This document shows positions 14,083-15,422 of a stretch of DNA of 15,422 nt, piece by piece. Numbering within the stretch: position 1 is the stretch's first letter; each line of letters starts with the position of its first letter. The notes beneath the pieces are model-generated. The model had not been told where the DNA came from. It saw only the letters and a list, made by a program, of their open reading frames with translations, and did not search any database. A program made the translations under genes and the position numbers. Source of the stretch: Thermoplasmatota archaeon (GTDB lineage Archaea; Thermoplasmatota; E2; DHVEG-1); NCBI GenBank assembly GCA_016930995.1, contig JAFGFQ010000108.1, positions 1-15,422 on the forward strand, given 5' to 3'.

Positions 14083-14606
14083 TTGTGGTGTTTGGTGCAC
14101 AGGGCATTATCAAGGATGTCGAAGCATTCATCCGTCAGGTTCTCCAATTCTCCAATGAAGAACGCGTCGTCCTGCAGGTGATGGATGCAACCATGGTCTA
14201 TTCAAAAGACCATCTTCTTTCAGCGACACTGCATGCTACCCGGGCATGTGAGAAGGGGACCAATGCGACCGGGACACTAGGCTTGGAAATCTTGTTGTAT
14301 GCTGCTGGTGAGCGGCAGATTGATAAAGCCATTCAGAAGATGGGGGTTAAGAAAGGCAAGCAGAAGATTGCTGTCGTTCTGACAGATATGCTTGGTCAAA
14401 ACACGAAAGGTAACCGAGCTGAAAGGATAAGAAAAATATTCCTTACCACGTTTCATCTCACAGCTGATGATTCTGTCCTAGCTGGGGATAAGCAGACCCT
14501 CAAACGGTTCGGTATTACAGAGAAGGAGTTATCGACGATACCTGAGGACCGGTATGGGGATCTCATCTTGGAGAAAGTAGCATTTGTTGATATCATGAAG
14601 AAATGA
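14079..14606 (+). CDS. cgi121: KEOPS complex subunit Cgi121
   Basis: This 175-residue subunit of KEOPS (Kae1, Bud32, Cgi121, Pcc1) takes part in making t6A at position 37 of tRNAs that read ANN codons; Cgi121 recruits tRNA by its 3' end. Signatures include HLLSATLHATRA (residues 45-56), TGTLGLEILLYAAGERQI (ending near residue 81) and DKAIQKMGVKKG. The start ATG overlaps the Hel308 stop by four bases. No other KEOPS gene is in the window. The C-terminal half (ADDSVLAGDKQTLKRFGI on) is a little longer than in minimal family members. Confidence 0.93.
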   Translation: MIVVFGAQGIIKDVEAFIRQVLQFSNEERVVLQVMDATMVYSKDHLLSATLHATRACEKGTNATGTLGLEILLYAAGERQIDKAIQKMGVKKGKQKIAVVLTDMLGQNTKGNRAERIRKIFLTTFHLTADDSVLAGDKQTLKRFGITEKELSTIPEDRYGDLILEKVAFVDIMKK

Positions 14607-14653
14607 GTGGTTTTATCTCATAGGTTTCCAATTGGCAATAGTGTGTGGATATG

Positions 14654-14663
14654 TTTTTATAGA
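14654..14663 (+). promoter_or_regulatory. TATA-like box of the small membrane protein
   Basis: TTTTTATAGA predicts transcription from about 14683, which leaves a leader with AAAGGA at 14691-14696 before the start codon. Confidence 0.4.
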
Positions 14664-14705
14664 TAAAAAACGCTATAATAGTAGACAACGAAAGGAAATA
14701 TGACT

Positions 14706-14993
14706 ATGGATGACGGACTCAAAGCGATACTACTGATTATTTCTGTGCTGTTGCTCTCTTATTTTTTCTTTGTTATGTATTTTGAGGGTTTATATTATGT
14801 GTTTCTTGTTATATTGACGATTTTATCATTTCTCTTGCTTTATACGTGTATCATGGTAATTGCATCGAAATTGGATAAGCACAAGGTTGTGAGGCAATGG
14901 AATGAATTTGAGGAGATGGAAAAGATAAAATCCAATAATGGGATAAGAGCTACCGATCAAAAAAACATGGAAAATGGTGAGAAAAAAGAATAA
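14706..14993 (+). CDS. Small two-helix membrane protein of unknown function
   Basis: This gives 95 residues from the ATG at 14706, which is nine bases after AAAGGA; the ATG at 14700 is only three bases away and less likely. Two hydrophobic segments follow each other (about ILLIISVLLLSYFFFVMYF and YVFLVILTILSFLLLYTCIM), then a charged C-terminal tail of about 45 residues rich in Lys, Glu and Asn. No family is recognised. It has its own TATA-like box and stands apart from Cgi121. Confidence 0.7.
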   Translation: MDDGLKAILLIISVLLLSYFFFVMYFEGLYYVFLVILTILSFLLLYTCIMVIASKLDKHKVVRQWNEFEEMEKIKSNNGIRATDQKNMENGEKKE

Positions 14994-15191
14994 TATCCGG
15001 CATGTGTTTTCATTTTTATTAGGAAGGCTGCGACGTTGTTTTTCTATAGTATTTTTTTATGAAATCAGGTTTATTACGAGTTCGTCTGTCGATTTCTGTC
15101 CGATATCATTATATAAAGAGTTCTGTTTTTGGGTGTTTAGTCCCGATTTTAAAATATTTTCTGTATCGGGTAGGTATTTATCATAGAACCA
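14994..15191. other. T-rich gap before tRNA-Arg
   Basis: No convincing coding gene is seen here. T-runs near 15048-15059 could terminate the small membrane-protein transcript. The last 50 bases hold the probable tRNA promoter. Confidence 0.5.
15144..15160 (+). promoter_or_regulatory. TATA-like region of tRNA-Arg
   Basis: TTTTAAAATATTTT lies about 40 bp before the tRNA, giving a transcript start near 15178 and a 5' leader of about 14 bases for RNase P removal. It is bracketed by the inverted blocks CCCGAT (15142-15147) and ATCGGG (15165-15170). Confidence 0.45.
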
Positions 15192-15265
15192 GCCCGTATG
15201 GGGTAGCTTGGATATCCTAGAGGCCTGCGGAGCCTCAGACCTGGGTTCGAATCCCAGTGCGGGCG
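15192..15265 (+). tRNA. tRNA-Arg (anticodon GCG)
   Basis: The 74 bases fold fully. The acceptor GCCCGTA pairs with TGCGGGC, leaving discriminator G. The D arm has GGGT with TCCT. The anticodon stem GAGGC/GCCTC encloses loop CTGCGGA with anticodon GCG, which reads CGC and CGT. The variable region AGAC is short, and the T arm CTGGG-TTCGAAT-CCCAG is perfect. There is no intron, and no CCA is encoded. Confidence 0.96.
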
Positions 15266-15422
15266 TAATCCGTAGGGGTTATTACCACATAACTTAAACC
15301 TGAAAAGAATCAAGATTCTTAGGATTTATTATTAAGGGAAGAATTGTTACAGAACCATCAAAGCGGAGGTAAAGGTTACGCAGAGGACTATTGTAGTTTT
15401 TGGAATTATTTTCTTATTTATC
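15266..15422. other. Right edge, no clear gene
   Basis: A small inverted repeat, AAGAATC-AA-GATTCTT (15305-15320), may end the tRNA transcript. GGAGGT at 15365-15370 resembles an SD, and the following frame reads TIVVFGIIFLFI, but there is no standard start codon between them. A gene may begin past the window. Confidence 0.35.

Noticed and set aside
14974..15186. Open frame of 70 codons overlapping the end of the small membrane protein
   Set aside because: It starts inside the preceding gene, has unusual Phe/Ser-rich composition and no SD, and runs into the tRNA promoter; it is probably chance in T-rich DNA.
15192..15422. Integration of an element into tRNA-Arg
   Set aside because: No second copy of the tRNA 3' end and no integrase gene is seen near it inside the window.

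Overview
The window reads as chromosomal DNA of a euryarchaeal-type archaeon. It carries eS8, SRP19, a proteasome alpha subunit, aIF5A, Hel308, the KEOPS subunit Cgi121 and a RecJ-like DHH nuclease. Several genes have a TATA-like box about 25 bp upstream of the start codon, which fits leaderless transcripts, while internal operon genes have Shine-Dalgarno motifs. The long surface protein with InlB-type repeats plus an Ig-like domain, and the overall gene mix, suggest Thermoplasmatota or a relative. That placement is an inference, not a proof.

Left part (1-3298): the 3' end of a large secreted, membrane-anchored protein; then an information-processing cluster on + (eS8, SRP19, proteasome alpha). 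A convergent membrane protein of the DUF5698/DUF2179 type follows, then a small lysine-rich zinc-ribbon protein on +.

AT-rich island (about 3299-5646): two tandem, non-identical short serine recombinases, both with intact catalytic motifs. Both stop before the zinc-ribbon/coiled-coil part of large serine recombinases. They are separated by a 12-bp-stem hairpin and bracketed by related short repeats: two 19-bp copies downstream and one inverted, shortened copy upstream. No cargo gene is visible. This is the most likely mobile or otherwise novel unit in the window.

Middle (5647-9882): a minus-strand operon of a 7Fe-type ferredoxin, a GNAT acetyltransferase and a DUF2156/LPG-synthase-C-like protein; a divergent RecJ-like DHH phosphoesterase on +; then a convergent, heavily sequon-rich membrane-anchored FKBP isomerase overlapping it by 16 bp.

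Right (9910-15422): a minus-strand cluster of a zinc-ribbon protein, an EF-Tu-domain-2-like protein, aIF5A (translationally coupled) and an agmatinase-family enzyme; the last two plausibly share the hypusine pathway. Divergently, Hel308 and Cgi121 overlap by an ATGA. A small two-TM membrane protein and tRNA-Arg(GCG) follow. The last 157 bases hold no clear gene.
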